Assembly: GCF_012971725.1 (NCBI RefSeq)
Contig: NZ_CP048833.1
Span: 5,456,001 to 5,520,000 of the forward strand
Source of the DNA: Pseudomonas multiresinivorans
GTDB lineage: Bacteria; Pseudomonadota; Gammaproteobacteria; Pseudomonadales; Pseudomonadaceae
Direction of reading: 5' to 3'
DNA: 64,000 nucleotides
The position numbers and the translations under genes were made by a program. This document shows positions 32,990 through 41,432 of this stretch, piece by piece (the first letter of the stretch is position 1; every line of letters starts with the position of its first letter). Below the pieces are notes generated by a model that was given only the letters and a program-made list of their open reading frames with translations, did not search any database and had not been told where the DNA came from.

Positions 32990-33186
32990 GACCAGTCCCT
33001 CGCCATCGCGCGGTGTGCGTTGGGCAACGATAGTCCCGCCACACCGATGCGCCAGCGCCGTCCGCCAGCCGGCCCGGAATGGTCGGGACGCCCGGCGACG
33101 GAGACTGATGCCCGGCACCATCGGGTGCCAGGCGAAGCGGCGCAGTCGCGCCCTTTATCCAGCGCTTGCGAGGAAGGTCACGCCGC

Positions 33187-33906
33187 TCAGGCGGGCACCG
33201 CATCCAGCGCCTTCTGCGCCTGGGCTTCCAGCTCGACCTTGAGGCCGGCATCGAGGCTCAGCTGGCGCGCCAGTTCGTCGAGGTAGGCACGTTCCATGAA
33301 GTTGGTCTCGTCGACCATCAGCAGGCTGGCCAGGTACATCTCGGCAGCCATTTCCTCGCTGGTGGCGGCGCGAGCGACCTCGGCCGGGTCCAGCGGCTTG
33401 GCCAGTTCACGGTCGAGCCAGCCCTGCAGCTCGAGGTCACCGGTGAGCTTGGCGATCTCGCCATCGATCAGCTGGCGTTCGCGATCATCGATATGTCCGT
33501 CGGCCTTGGCCGCTGCGACTATGGCCCGCAGGATGGCATGGCTGTGCTGCTCGGCCTGTGCCGGCGGCAGGCGGTCGACGGTCTGCGGCTCGCCGCGCGG
33601 GGCGCTGGCCTGCTTCTGCTGCCAGTTGCCGTAGGCCTTGTAGGCCAGCACGCCCAGCGCCGCGAGGCCACCGTAGGCGACGACCTTGCCGCCTACCTTG
33701 CGCGCCTTCTTGCTGCCCATCAGCAGGCCGAGCGCACCGGCTGCCAGGGCGCCACCACCGGCGCCGGACAGCAGGCTGCCCAGGTCCAGGCCACCCTTGC
33801 TGCTGCCCTGTGCGGCTTGGCCGCCGCCCTGCTGGGTCAGGCCCTTGTTCTGCATCAGTTCCTGCCCGGACTTGAGCAGTTGGTCGAGCAGGCCACGTGT
33901 GTTCAT
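33187..33906 (-). CDS. DUF533 (YebE/TerB-like) inner-membrane protein
   Basis: A 239-residue paralogue of the gene at 32201. GGAGATCGCC before the ATG fixes the start. It has an amphipathic N-terminal helix, a Gly/Ala-rich hydrophobic region (about 45-85, ALAAGALGLLMGSKKARKVGG and onward) that probably enters the membrane, then the conserved domain HSHAILRAIVAAAKADGHIDDRERQ and EMYLASLLMVDETN. The two genes lie in tandem, 197 bases apart, the result of duplication; this one keeps the ordinary family form while the other has gained a long Gly tract. Confidence 0.87.
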   Translation of the reverse strand: MNTRGLLDQLLKSGQELMQNKGLTQQGGGQAAQGSSKGGLDLGSLLSGAGGGALAAGALGLLMGSKKARKVGGKVVAYGGLAALGVLAYKAYGNWQQKQASAPRGEPQTVDRLPPAQAEQHSHAILRAIVAAAKADGHIDDRERQLIDGEIAKLTGDLELQGWLDRELAKPLDPAEVARAATSEEMAAEMYLASLLMVDETNFMERAYLDELARQLSLDAGLKVELEAQAQKALDAVPA

Positions 33907-34045
33907 GGCGATCTCCACTAGTTATCGGTACGAAAAGTCAGGCCTCCGACTCTAGCTCGCAGCCTTGTCAGAGCGGAGTTGCAGAGTGCTTCCGGATATT
34001 GCGGACCTTTGCCGGCGGGTCCGCAGGGCAAATAGGCCGCTTTCA

Positions 34046-34060
34046 TTCGATTAAAAAGAA
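34046..34060. promoter_or_regulatory. Candidate LysR-type operator upstream of the polyamine-cluster LysR gene
   Basis: TTCGATTAAAAAGAA has a TTC-N9-GAA dyad and shares its first seven bases with the perfect palindrome at 35251. The position suggests autoregulation by the LysR gene that follows. Confidence 0.5.
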
Positions 34061-34157
34061 TGCTCCTATAGATTTTCGATAATCAACAATGAAATGTGCC
34101 GAGACCGGCTAGACAAGGCTCTAGATCGCGACTCCGCGCGCCAGCGGCCAATCGCCC

Positions 34158-35069
34158 ATGATGACCCTCCGCCAGATCCGCCACTTCATCGCCGTCGCCG
34201 AGACCGGCTCGATCTCCGCCGCCGCCCAGGCGGTGTTCATTTCCCAGTCGACCCTGACCCTCGCCATCCAGCAGCTGGAAGAAGAGATCGGCGTACGCCT
34301 GTTCGACCGCCACGCCAAGGGCATGACCCTGACCCACCAGGGCCACCAGTTCCTGCGCCAGGCGCACCTGATCCTGGCCACCGTGGAGAACGCCAAGCGC
34401 AGCCTGCAACAGAGCACCGACCAGGTGGCCGGCAGCCTGACCATCGGGGTGACCAGCCTGGTGGCCGGCTACTACCTGGCCGACCTGATCAACCGCTTCC
34501 AGCGCGCCTTCCCCAACGTGAAGACCCGCGTGGTAGAGGACGAGCGCCCGTACATCGAGCACCTGCTGGTAAGCGGCGAGATCGACGTCGGCGTGCTGAT
34601 CCTCTCCAACCTGGAAGACCGCCACGCCCTGCAGACCGAGGTGCTCACCCACTCGCCGCACCGCCTGTGGCTGCCGGCGCAGCACCCGCTGCTGGAACGC
34701 GACAGCATCGGCCTGGCCGATGTGGCCGGCGAGCCATTGATCCAGCTGAACGCTGACGAGATGGGCCTGCACACCCAGCGCATCTGGTCGCGCGCCGGGC
34801 TGGTGCCGCAGGTGACGCTGCGCACCGCCTCGGTGGAAGCCGTGCGAAGCCTGGTGGCGGCGGGCCTGGGCCTGTCGATCCAGCCGGACATGACCTACCG
34901 CCCCTGGTCGCTGGAAGGCGACATCATCGAGGCGCGGCCGCTGGTGGACCTTTCCGAACCGTTGGACGTCGGCCTGGCCTGGCGTCGCGGCACTGCGCGA
35001 CCGGCACTGGTAGACCCGTTCCTCACCGTCGCCCGCGAGCAGCCCAACGCCAAACGCCTGTCGATCTGA
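34158..35069 (+). CDS. LysR-family regulator of the polyamine cluster
   Basis: A 303-residue LysR-type regulator (LRQIRHFIAVAETGSISAAAQAVFISQSTLTLAIQQLEEE at the N-terminus, effector domain after residue ~90 beginning GSLTIGVTSLVAGYYLADLI). It is followed in the same direction by the aldehyde dehydrogenase/ABC/spdH genes and is their most likely controller. Two related dyads, upstream of it and upstream of the aldehyde dehydrogenase gene, support this. No strong ribosome-binding site is seen; either of two adjacent ATG codons could start translation. The inducer is unknown; a polyamine or 4-aminobutyraldehyde derivative would fit. Confidence 0.9.
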   Translation: MMTLRQIRHFIAVAETGSISAAAQAVFISQSTLTLAIQQLEEEIGVRLFDRHAKGMTLTHQGHQFLRQAHLILATVENAKRSLQQSTDQVAGSLTIGVTSLVAGYYLADLINRFQRAFPNVKTRVVEDERPYIEHLLVSGEIDVGVLILSNLEDRHALQTEVLTHSPHRLWLPAQHPLLERDSIGLADVAGEPLIQLNADEMGLHTQRIWSRAGLVPQVTLRTASVEAVRSLVAAGLGLSIQPDMTYRPWSLEGDIIEARPLVDLSEPLDVGLAWRRGTARPALVDPFLTVAREQPNAKRLSI

Positions 35070-35100
35070 GGTCCGGATTACACAAACACGCCGGGCCAAC

Positions 35101-35188
35101 GTAGGGCGAATAACCGCTCGCGGTTATCCGCCGAATGGACCGGAAGGAGATGGACGGCGGATAACGCTTGCAGCGTTATCCGCCCTAC
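35101..35188. repeat. REP-type palindrome, family B (double arm)
   Basis: GTAGGGCGAATAACCGC…GGTTATCCGCC and GGCGGATAACGC…GTTATCCGCCCTAC form nested hairpins. It occupies the first part of the 305-base gap between the LysR and aldehyde dehydrogenase genes; the second part holds the palindrome at 35251 and no gene. Confidence 0.8.
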
Positions 35189-35250
35189 GGATTGGCAGCC
35201 ACCTGAGCGTCATTCCACACAAAACGCCTTTCGATCTAGAGGCTTACAGC

Positions 35251-35267
35251 GTTCGATTTAATCGAAC
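35251..35267. promoter_or_regulatory. Perfect palindromic operator upstream of the aldehyde dehydrogenase gene
   Basis: GTTCGATT-T-AATCGAAC is a perfect 17-base palindrome containing a LysR-type T-N11-A core, 108 bases before the start codon. It is the best candidate for the site through which the LysR regulator controls the polyamine genes. Confidence 0.65.
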
Positions 35268-35374
35268 GGCGCTTTCAGTAATTAGAATTTGTAGACCCCA
35301 CGTCCGGACTCTAGTCTCTCGTCCCATACCAAAGGGCCAAGTTCCGGGCACCGCCCCTACACCGGAGCACGCAC

Positions 35375-36871
35375 ATGGCCCCCGAAAACAAGACAGATAA
35401 AAGACGAGCTTCCAGGATGACCGGCGCAACCCTGCATACCGCCTTGCTGATCGACGGCCAATTGGTCGCCGGCGAAGGCATGGCCGAACCGATCATCAAC
35501 CCGACCACCGGCGAGACCCTTATCAGCATCGCCGACGGCTCCATCGATCAGGTCGAGCAAGCTATCGCCGCTGCGCACCGCGCCTTCCCCGCCTGGGCCC
35601 GCACTACCCCCGCGCAACGTTCCGCCGCGCTGCTGGCCATCGCCGATGCCATCGACAAACGCGCCAATGATCTCGCCCAGCTGGAATCGCTGAACTGCGG
35701 CAAGCCGCTGCATCTCGCGCGCCAGGACGACATCCCCGCCACCGCCGATGTGTTCCGCTTCTTCGCTGGCGCCGTGCGCTGCCAGCAGGGCCAGCTCGCC
35801 GGCGAATACGTGCCCGGCCACACCAGCATGGTGCGCCGCGATCCGGTGGGCGTGGTCGCTTCGATTGCGCCGTGGAACTACCCGCTGATGATGGCGGCGT
35901 GGAAGATCGCCCCAGCGCTGGCCGCCGGCAACACGCTGGTGTTCAAGCCGTCCGAACACACCCCGCTGAGCATCCTGGCGCTGGCGCCAGCGCTGGCGGA
36001 AATCCTCCCCGCCGGTGTGATCAATATCGTCTGCGGCGGCGGCGAAGGCGTCGGCAGCCATCTGGTCAGCCACCCGAAGGTGCGCATGGTCTCGCTCACC
36101 GGCGACATCGTCACTGGGCAGAAGATTCTCCAGGCCGCCTCGCGCACGCTCAAACGCACCCACCTGGAGCTGGGCGGCAAGGCGCCGGTGATCGTCTGCA
36201 ACGACGCCGACCTCGAAGCCGTGGTCCAGGGCGTGCGCACCCACGGCTACTACAACGCTGGCCAGGACTGCACCGCCGCCTGCCGCATCTATGCGCAGGC
36301 TGGCATCCATGACCGCCTCGTCGCCGAACTGGGCGACGCCGTGGCGAGCATCCGCTTCGCCCGCAAGCGCGACGCCGACAACGAGATCAGCCCGCTGATC
36401 AGCGCGCGCCAGCGCGACCGCGTGGCCAGCTTCGTCGAGCGCGCCCTCGGCCAGCCGCACATCGAGCGCGTCACCGGCGCCGCCGTGCACTCGGGCCCCG
36501 GCTTCTACTACCAGCCGACCCTGCTGGCCGGCTGCAAGCAGCAGGACGAGATCGTCCAGCGCGAAGTGTTCGGCCCGGTCGTCACCGTGACCCGCTTCGA
36601 CCAGCTGGAACAGGCGGTGGACTGGGCCAACGACTCCGAATACGGCCTGGCCTCCTCGGTGTGGACGCAGAACCTGGACAAGGCCTTCCAGATCGCCAAC
36701 CGCCTGCAGTACGGCTGCACCTGGATCAACACCCACTTCATGCTCGCCAGCGAAATGCCCCACGGCGGGCTCAAGCGCTCGGGTTACGGCAAGGACCTGT
36801 CCAGCGACTCGCTGCAGGACTACAGCGTGGTGCGCCACATCATGGCGCGCCACGGCCAGCAACTGGATTGA
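35375..36871 (+). CDS. Aldehyde dehydrogenase, 4-aminobutyraldehyde type (PatD/YdcW-like)
   Basis: An NAD(P)-dependent dehydrogenase of 498 residues, expected to oxidise 4-aminobutyraldehyde (from putrescine or spermidine) to GABA. GGAG seven bases upstream supports this start; an ATG 14 codons later is possible. Motifs: APWNYPLMM, the Gly-rich cofactor loop SLTGDIVTGQ, the general-base Glu in ELGGKAP, and the nucleophile in NAGQDCTA. Immediately after it come an extracytoplasmic binding protein and the ABC importer genes. A second, similar dehydrogenase lies at the other end of the importer, a layout that resembles E. coli ydcSTUVW. Confidence 0.9.
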   Translation: MAPENKTDKRRASRMTGATLHTALLIDGQLVAGEGMAEPIINPTTGETLISIADGSIDQVEQAIAAAHRAFPAWARTTPAQRSAALLAIADAIDKRANDLAQLESLNCGKPLHLARQDDIPATADVFRFFAGAVRCQQGQLAGEYVPGHTSMVRRDPVGVVASIAPWNYPLMMAAWKIAPALAAGNTLVFKPSEHTPLSILALAPALAEILPAGVINIVCGGGEGVGSHLVSHPKVRMVSLTGDIVTGQKILQAASRTLKRTHLELGGKAPVIVCNDADLEAVVQGVRTHGYYNAGQDCTAACRIYAQAGIHDRLVAELGDAVASIRFARKRDADNEISPLISARQRDRVASFVERALGQPHIERVTGAAVHSGPGFYYQPTLLAGCKQQDEIVQREVFGPVVTVTRFDQLEQAVDWANDSEYGLASSVWTQNLDKAFQIANRLQYGCTWINTHFMLASEMPHGGLKRSGYGKDLSSDSLQDYSVVRHIMARHGQQLD

Positions 36872-37000
36872 ATCATCCGGCGGGCCACCCGCCGGCACAC
36901 AAGAAAGTCCCCGACGGATCGGCGCGCCCGCCCGTACAGAGGGACGTTGCTCGATTGAACTGCCCCACCAATAGAGACAACAACGAGAGGGAGACACCCG

Positions 37001-38146
37001 ATGCGCAAGACCGCACTGCTCAGTGCCATCACCACCGCCCTGCTGGCCAGCGCCGGCGTCCAGGCCGCCGAGGCCCTGAAGGAAGTCGGCAAAGGCGAAG
37101 GCCGCCTGGACATCATCGCCTGGCCCGGCTACATCGAGCGCGGCCAGTCCGACAAGAACTACGACTGGGTCACCCAGTTCGAGAAGGACACCGGCTGCCA
37201 GGTCAACGTGAAGACCGCCGCCACCTCCGACGAGATGGTCAGCCTGATGGCCAAGGGCGGCTACGACCTGGTCACCGCGTCGGGCGACGCCTCCCTGCGC
37301 CTGATCTACGGCAAGCGCGTGCAGCCGATCGATCCGTCGCTGATCCCCAACTGGAAGAACATCGACCCTCGCCTGAAGGACGCCGCCTGGTACGTCGTCA
37401 ACGGCAAGACCTACGGCGCGCCGTACCAGTGGGGCCCGAACCTGCTGATGTACAACACCAAGGTCTTCCCCGCCGCGCCGGACAGCTGGAAAGTCGTGTT
37501 CGACGCGCAGAACCTGCCCGATGGCAAGCCGAACAAGGGCCGCGTGCAGGCCTACGACGGCCCGATCTACGTCGCCGACGCCGCGCTGTACCTGAAGGCC
37601 ACCCAGCCGGAACTGGGCATCACCGATCCGTACCAGCTCGACGAGAAGCAGTACGCCGCCGTGGTCGAACTGCTGCGCAAGCAGCATGACCTGATCCACC
37701 GCTACTGGCACGACACCACCGTGCAGATGAGCGACTTCAAGAACGAAGGCGTAGCCGCTTCCAGCGCCTGGCCGTACCAGGCGAACGCCCTGAAGGCCGA
37801 AGGCCAACCGATTGCCACTGTGTTCCCGAAAGAAGGCGTCACCGGCTGGGCCGACACCACCATGCTGCACGCCGAAGCCCAGCACCCGAGCTGCGCCTAC
37901 AAGTGGCTGAACTGGTCGCTGGAGCCCAAGGTGCAAGGTGACGTGGCCGCCTGGTTCGGCTCCGTACCGGCCGTGCCGGAAGGCTGCAAGGCCAGCACCC
38001 TGCTGGGCGGCGAAGGCTGCGCTACCAACGGCTACAACCAGTTCGACAAGATCGCGTTCTGGAAGACCCCGGTGGCCGAGGGCGGCAAGTTCGTCCCGTA
38101 CAGCCGCTGGACCCAGGACTACATCGGGATCATGGGCGGCCGCTAA
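37001..38146 (+). CDS. Polyamine-type periplasmic binding protein (YdcS/PotD-like)
   Basis: The binding component of the adjoining ABC importer. It has 381 residues with a Sec signal peptide cleaved near VQA-AEA (residue 22). The PotD-like pattern is clear: RLDIIAWPGYIERG at the start of the mature protein, YDLVTASGDASLRLIYGKRVQPID, and WGPNLLMYNTKVF. Four cysteines at the C-terminal side (in SCAYKW, EGCKAS, EGCATN) and one near GCQVN may form disulfides. GAGAGGGAGA lies upstream. Substrate (putrescine, spermidine or an acylated derivative) is inferred from neighbours. Confidence 0.9.
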   Translation: MRKTALLSAITTALLASAGVQAAEALKEVGKGEGRLDIIAWPGYIERGQSDKNYDWVTQFEKDTGCQVNVKTAATSDEMVSLMAKGGYDLVTASGDASLRLIYGKRVQPIDPSLIPNWKNIDPRLKDAAWYVVNGKTYGAPYQWGPNLLMYNTKVFPAAPDSWKVVFDAQNLPDGKPNKGRVQAYDGPIYVADAALYLKATQPELGITDPYQLDEKQYAAVVELLRKQHDLIHRYWHDTTVQMSDFKNEGVAASSAWPYQANALKAEGQPIATVFPKEGVTGWADTTMLHAEAQHPSCAYKWLNWSLEPKVQGDVAAWFGSVPAVPEGCKASTLLGGEGCATNGYNQFDKIAFWKTPVAEGGKFVPYSRWTQDYIGIMGGR

Positions 38147-38177
38147 GGCAGGGAATTTTCCGCCGCGCCTGACTGGC

Positions 38178-38291
38178 TCCCCTCTCCTCTTCAGGGAGAG
38201 GGGCTGGGGGAGAGGGTGAAACCGCTGGCTCCGATGCCCGGCCGCCCTCTCCCCAACCCTGGCTACGCGCCCCGCTCCGAAGGGAGAGGGA
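38178..38291. repeat. Family D dispersed repeat (CCCTCTCCC element, variant)
   Basis: CCCCTCTCC…GGGAGAGGGGCTGGGGGAGAGGG, then CCCTCTCCCCAACCCTGGCTACGCGCCCCGCTCCGAAGGGAGAGGG. The second half matches the reverse complement of part of the copy at 7167. It lies between the binding-protein and ATPase genes, inside the operon. Confidence 0.75.
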
Positions 38292-38403
38292 GCTGTTCGG
38301 CGCATCGCCTACCCGTGAACTTCATCCGTACCGATTCACCCGTATCTCAGATTCACGGGCAGGGCTCCCCTACGCCGGAATCCTGCCCCTTGGAGCGTGC
38401 ACC

Positions 38404-39432
38404 ATGACCACCCCCGCTGTTCAATTCACCCAGGTCTCCCGCCAGTTCGGCGAGGTGAAAGCCGTTGACCGGGTGTCCATCGACATCAAGGACGGCGAGT
38501 TCTTCTCCATGCTCGGCCCGTCGGGTTCGGGCAAGACCACCTGCCTGCGCCTGATCGCCGGCTTCGAGCAACCCAGCGCAGGCTCCATCCGCATTCATGG
38601 CGAGGAGGCCGCCGGCCTGCCGCCCTACCAGCGCGACGTCAACACGGTGTTCCAGGACTACGCGCTGTTCCCGCACATGAGCGTGCTGGAGAACGTCGCC
38701 TATGGCCTGAAGGTGAAAGGCATCGGCAAGGCCGAGCGCCTGAAGCGTGCCGAAGAAGCCCTCGGCATGGTCGCCCTGGGCGGCTACGGCGTGCGCAAGC
38801 CGGTGCAACTCTCCGGTGGCCAGCGCCAGCGCGTAGCCCTGGCCCGCGCCCTGGTGAATCGCCCGCGCGTGCTGCTGCTGGACGAACCCCTCGGCGCGCT
38901 GGACCTCAAGCTGCGCGAGCAGATGCAGAGCGAGCTGAAGAAGCTGCAGCGCCAGCTGGGCATCACCTTCATCTTCGTCACCCACGACCAGAGCGAAGCG
39001 CTGTCCATGTCCGACCGCGTGGCCGTGTTCAACAAGGGCCGCATCGAGCAGGTCGACACCCCGCGCAACCTCTACATGAAGCCGGCCACCCCGTTCGTGG
39101 CCGAGTTCGTCGGCACCTCCAACGTGCTGCGCGGCGACATCGCCCAGAGCCTGACCGGCAACGCCCAGCCCTTCTCCATCCGCCCGGAGCACATCACCTT
39201 CGCCAACGGCGAGCGCGCCACTTCGGACATCGAGATCAGCGGCCTGCTGCACGACATCCAGTACCAGGGCGCGGCGACCCGCTACGAGATCCGTCTCGAC
39301 AACGGCCAGAACCTCTGCCTCAGCCAGGCCAACAGCCAGTGGGCCGACATCGACCTCGCCCACCAGCCGGGCCAGCGCGTGACCGCCCGCTGGGCGCGCG
39401 AGGCGATGGTGGTGCTGAACGAGGGCGCGTGA
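38404..39432 (+). CDS. Polyamine-type ABC transporter ATPase (YdcT/PotA-like)
   Basis: The energy-coupling subunit, 342 residues. Walker A GPSGSGKTT at 38-46, signature LSGGQRQR at about 136, Walker B LLLDEP with Asp160-Glu161, and the switch His in VTHDQSEA. The C-terminal ~100 residues form the TOBE regulatory domain (PFSIRPEHITF). It is separated from the binding-protein gene by a repeat-filled gap and from the first permease gene by one base, so the ATPase and permeases are tightly co-expressed. Confidence 0.95.
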   Translation: MTTPAVQFTQVSRQFGEVKAVDRVSIDIKDGEFFSMLGPSGSGKTTCLRLIAGFEQPSAGSIRIHGEEAAGLPPYQRDVNTVFQDYALFPHMSVLENVAYGLKVKGIGKAERLKRAEEALGMVALGGYGVRKPVQLSGGQRQRVALARALVNRPRVLLLDEPLGALDLKLREQMQSELKKLQRQLGITFIFVTHDQSEALSMSDRVAVFNKGRIEQVDTPRNLYMKPATPFVAEFVGTSNVLRGDIAQSLTGNAQPFSIRPEHITFANGERATSDIEISGLLHDIQYQGAATRYEIRLDNGQNLCLSQANSQWADIDLAHQPGQRVTARWAREAMVVLNEGA

Positions 39433-39433
39433 G

Positions 39434-40384
39434 ATGGAACTGACGATGAATGCAGCGCTGCCGACGGCCAGCAATGGCCCGCTGCGGCGCCTGTCCAACC
39501 TGCTCTACCGCAAGCCGACGCTGTACCTCTCGCTGCTGCTGATCCCGCCGCTGCTGTGGTTCGGCGCGATCTACCTCGGCTCGCTGCTGACGCTGCTGTG
39601 GCAGGGTTTCTACACCTTCGACGACTTCACCATGACGGTGACGCCGGACCTGACCTGGGCCAACTTCGGCTCGCTGCTGAGCGGCTCCAACTTCGACATC
39701 ATCCAGCGCACCGTGCTGATGGCGGTCGCGGTGTCCATCGCCAGCGGCGCGGTGGCCTTCCCCATCGCCTACTACATGGCGCGCTACACCACCGGCAAGA
39801 CCAAGGCGTTCTTCTACATCGCCGTGATGATGCCGATGTGGGCCAGCTACATCGTCAAGGCCTACGCCTGGACCCTGCTGCTGGCCAAGGGCGGCGTGGC
39901 GATGTGGTTCGTCCAGCACCTGGGCCTTGAGCCGCTGCTGAACCTGCTGCTGGGCATTCCGGGCATCGGTGGCAACACCCTGTCCACCTCCAGCTTCGGG
40001 CGCTTCCTGGTGTTCGTGTACATCTGGCTGCCGTTCATGATCCTGCCGATCCAGGCCTCCCTGGAGCGCCTGCCGCCGTCGCTGCTGCAGGCCTCGGCGG
40101 ACCTCGGCGCGCACCCGCGGCAGACCTTCTTCCAGGTGATCCTGCCGCTGTCGATCCCCGGCATCGCCGCCGGCTCGATCTTCACTTTCAGCCTGACCCT
40201 GGGCGACTTCATCGTGCCGCAACTGGTGGGCCCGCCCGGCTACTTCATCGGCAGCATGGTCTACGCCCAGCAGGGCGCGATCGGCAATATGCCGATGGCC
40301 GCCGCCTTCACTCTCGTGCCGATCGTGCTGATCGCCGTGTACCTGTCCATCGTCAAACGTCTGGGGGCCTTCGATGCACTCTGA
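39434..40384 (+). CDS. ABC permease (YdcU/PotB-like)
   Basis: An inner-membrane permease of 316 residues with six predicted helices (first at ~30-60) and the ATPase-docking EAA loop near residue 215 (LLQASADLGAHPRQTFFQVILPLSIPG). A rather long loop before the fourth helix (GLEPLLNLLLGIPGIGGNTLSTSSFG) is typical of the PotB branch. Its 3' end overlaps the next permease gene by 11 bases. MELTMNA allows two starts; the first is placed one base after the ATPase stop. Confidence 0.93.
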   Translation: MELTMNAALPTASNGPLRRLSNLLYRKPTLYLSLLLIPPLLWFGAIYLGSLLTLLWQGFYTFDDFTMTVTPDLTWANFGSLLSGSNFDIIQRTVLMAVAVSIASGAVAFPIAYYMARYTTGKTKAFFYIAVMMPMWASYIVKAYAWTLLLAKGGVAMWFVQHLGLEPLLNLLLGIPGIGGNTLSTSSFGRFLVFVYIWLPFMILPIQASLERLPPSLLQASADLGAHPRQTFFQVILPLSIPGIAAGSIFTFSLTLGDFIVPQLVGPPGYFIGSMVYAQQGAIGNMPMAAAFTLVPIVLIAVYLSIVKRLGAFDAL

Positions 40385-41180
40385 GAAAGCTTCCTGGGGG
40401 CTCAAGGCAGCCGCCTGGGGCGGGCTGGTGTTCCTGCACTTCCCGATCCTGATCATATTCCTGTACGCCTTCAACACCGAGGACGCGGCCTTCAGCTTCC
40501 CGCCCAAGGGCTTCACCCTGCACTGGTTCAGCGTCGCCTTCGCGCGCCAGGACGTGCTCGAAGCCATCGAGCTGTCGGTGAAGATCGCCAGCGTCGCCAC
40601 GCTGATCGCCATGCTCCTGGGCACCCTGGCCGCGGCTGCGCTGTACCGCCGCGACTTCTTCGGCAAGGAGGGCATCTCGCTGATGCTGATCCTGCCGATC
40701 GCCCTGCCCGGCATCATCACCGGCATCGCGCTGCTGTCGGCGTTCAAGACCCTCGGCATCGAGCCGGGCTTCCTGACCATCGTCATCGGCCACGCCACCT
40801 TCTGCGTGGTGATCGTCTACAACAACGTCATCGCGCGCTTCCGCCGCACCTCCCACAGCCTCATCGAAGCCTCGATGGACCTGGGCGCCGACGGCTGGCA
40901 GACCTTCCGCTACGTGATCCTGCCGAACCTCGGCTCGGCGCTGCTGGCCGGCGGCATGCTGGCCTTCGCGCTGTCCTTCGACGAGATCATCGTCACCACC
41001 TTCACCGCCGGCCACGAACGCACCCTGCCGATCTGGCTGCTCAACCAGCTGGGCCGCCCGCGCGACGTGCCGGTGACCAACGTGGTGGCAATGCTGGTGA
41101 TGATCGTGACCATGCTGCCGATCCTCGGCGCCTACTACCTGACCAAGGGTGGCGAAGGCGTGGCGGGGAGCGGGAAGTAA
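40374..41180 (+). CDS. ABC permease (YdcV/PotC-like)
   Basis: The second permease, 268 residues, six predicted helices, with the EAA loop LIEASMDLGADGWQTFRYVILPNL near residues 163-186 and the conserved FNTEDAAFSFPPKGFTLHWF segment after the first helix, typical of PotC. Translation is coupled to the first permease by overlap. A family D repeat follows before the second aldehyde dehydrogenase gene. Confidence 0.93.
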   Translation: MHSEKASWGLKAAAWGGLVFLHFPILIIFLYAFNTEDAAFSFPPKGFTLHWFSVAFARQDVLEAIELSVKIASVATLIAMLLGTLAAAALYRRDFFGKEGISLMLILPIALPGIITGIALLSAFKTLGIEPGFLTIVIGHATFCVVIVYNNVIARFRRTSHSLIEASMDLGADGWQTFRYVILPNLGSALLAGGMLAFALSFDEIIVTTFTAGHERTLPIWLLNQLGRPRDVPVTNVVAMLVMIVTMLPILGAYYLTKGGEGVAGSGK

Positions 41181-41194
41181 TTTGGGTGCCATGC

Positions 41195-41314
41195 GCCCTC
41201 TCCCTAACCCTCTCCCTGAAGGGAGAGGGGACTGGATCGGAGCAGGAGGAAACAACGGTTTCAGCCGGCACAGACGACTCCCTCTCCCTTCAGGGAGAGG
41301 GCTGGGGAGAGGGA
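41195..41314. repeat. Family D dispersed repeat (CCCTCTCCC element)
   Basis: CCCTCTCCCTAACCCTCTCCCTGAAGGGAGAGGG, a core with CAGCCGGCAC, then CTCCCTCTCCCTTCAGGGAGAGGGCTGGGGAGAGGG. Core and borders match the copies at 7167 and 51428. Confidence 0.8.
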
Positions 41315-41432
41315 ATAGCTCCAGCTCCAAGCCCACAGAACCCCTCAGGCCCGCCGCCCACAAACCGGCAGGCCCCTAAAAAGAAACACCCAACCGAATT
41401 TGCACCACGTTCCTGACCAAGAGGACTCAACC

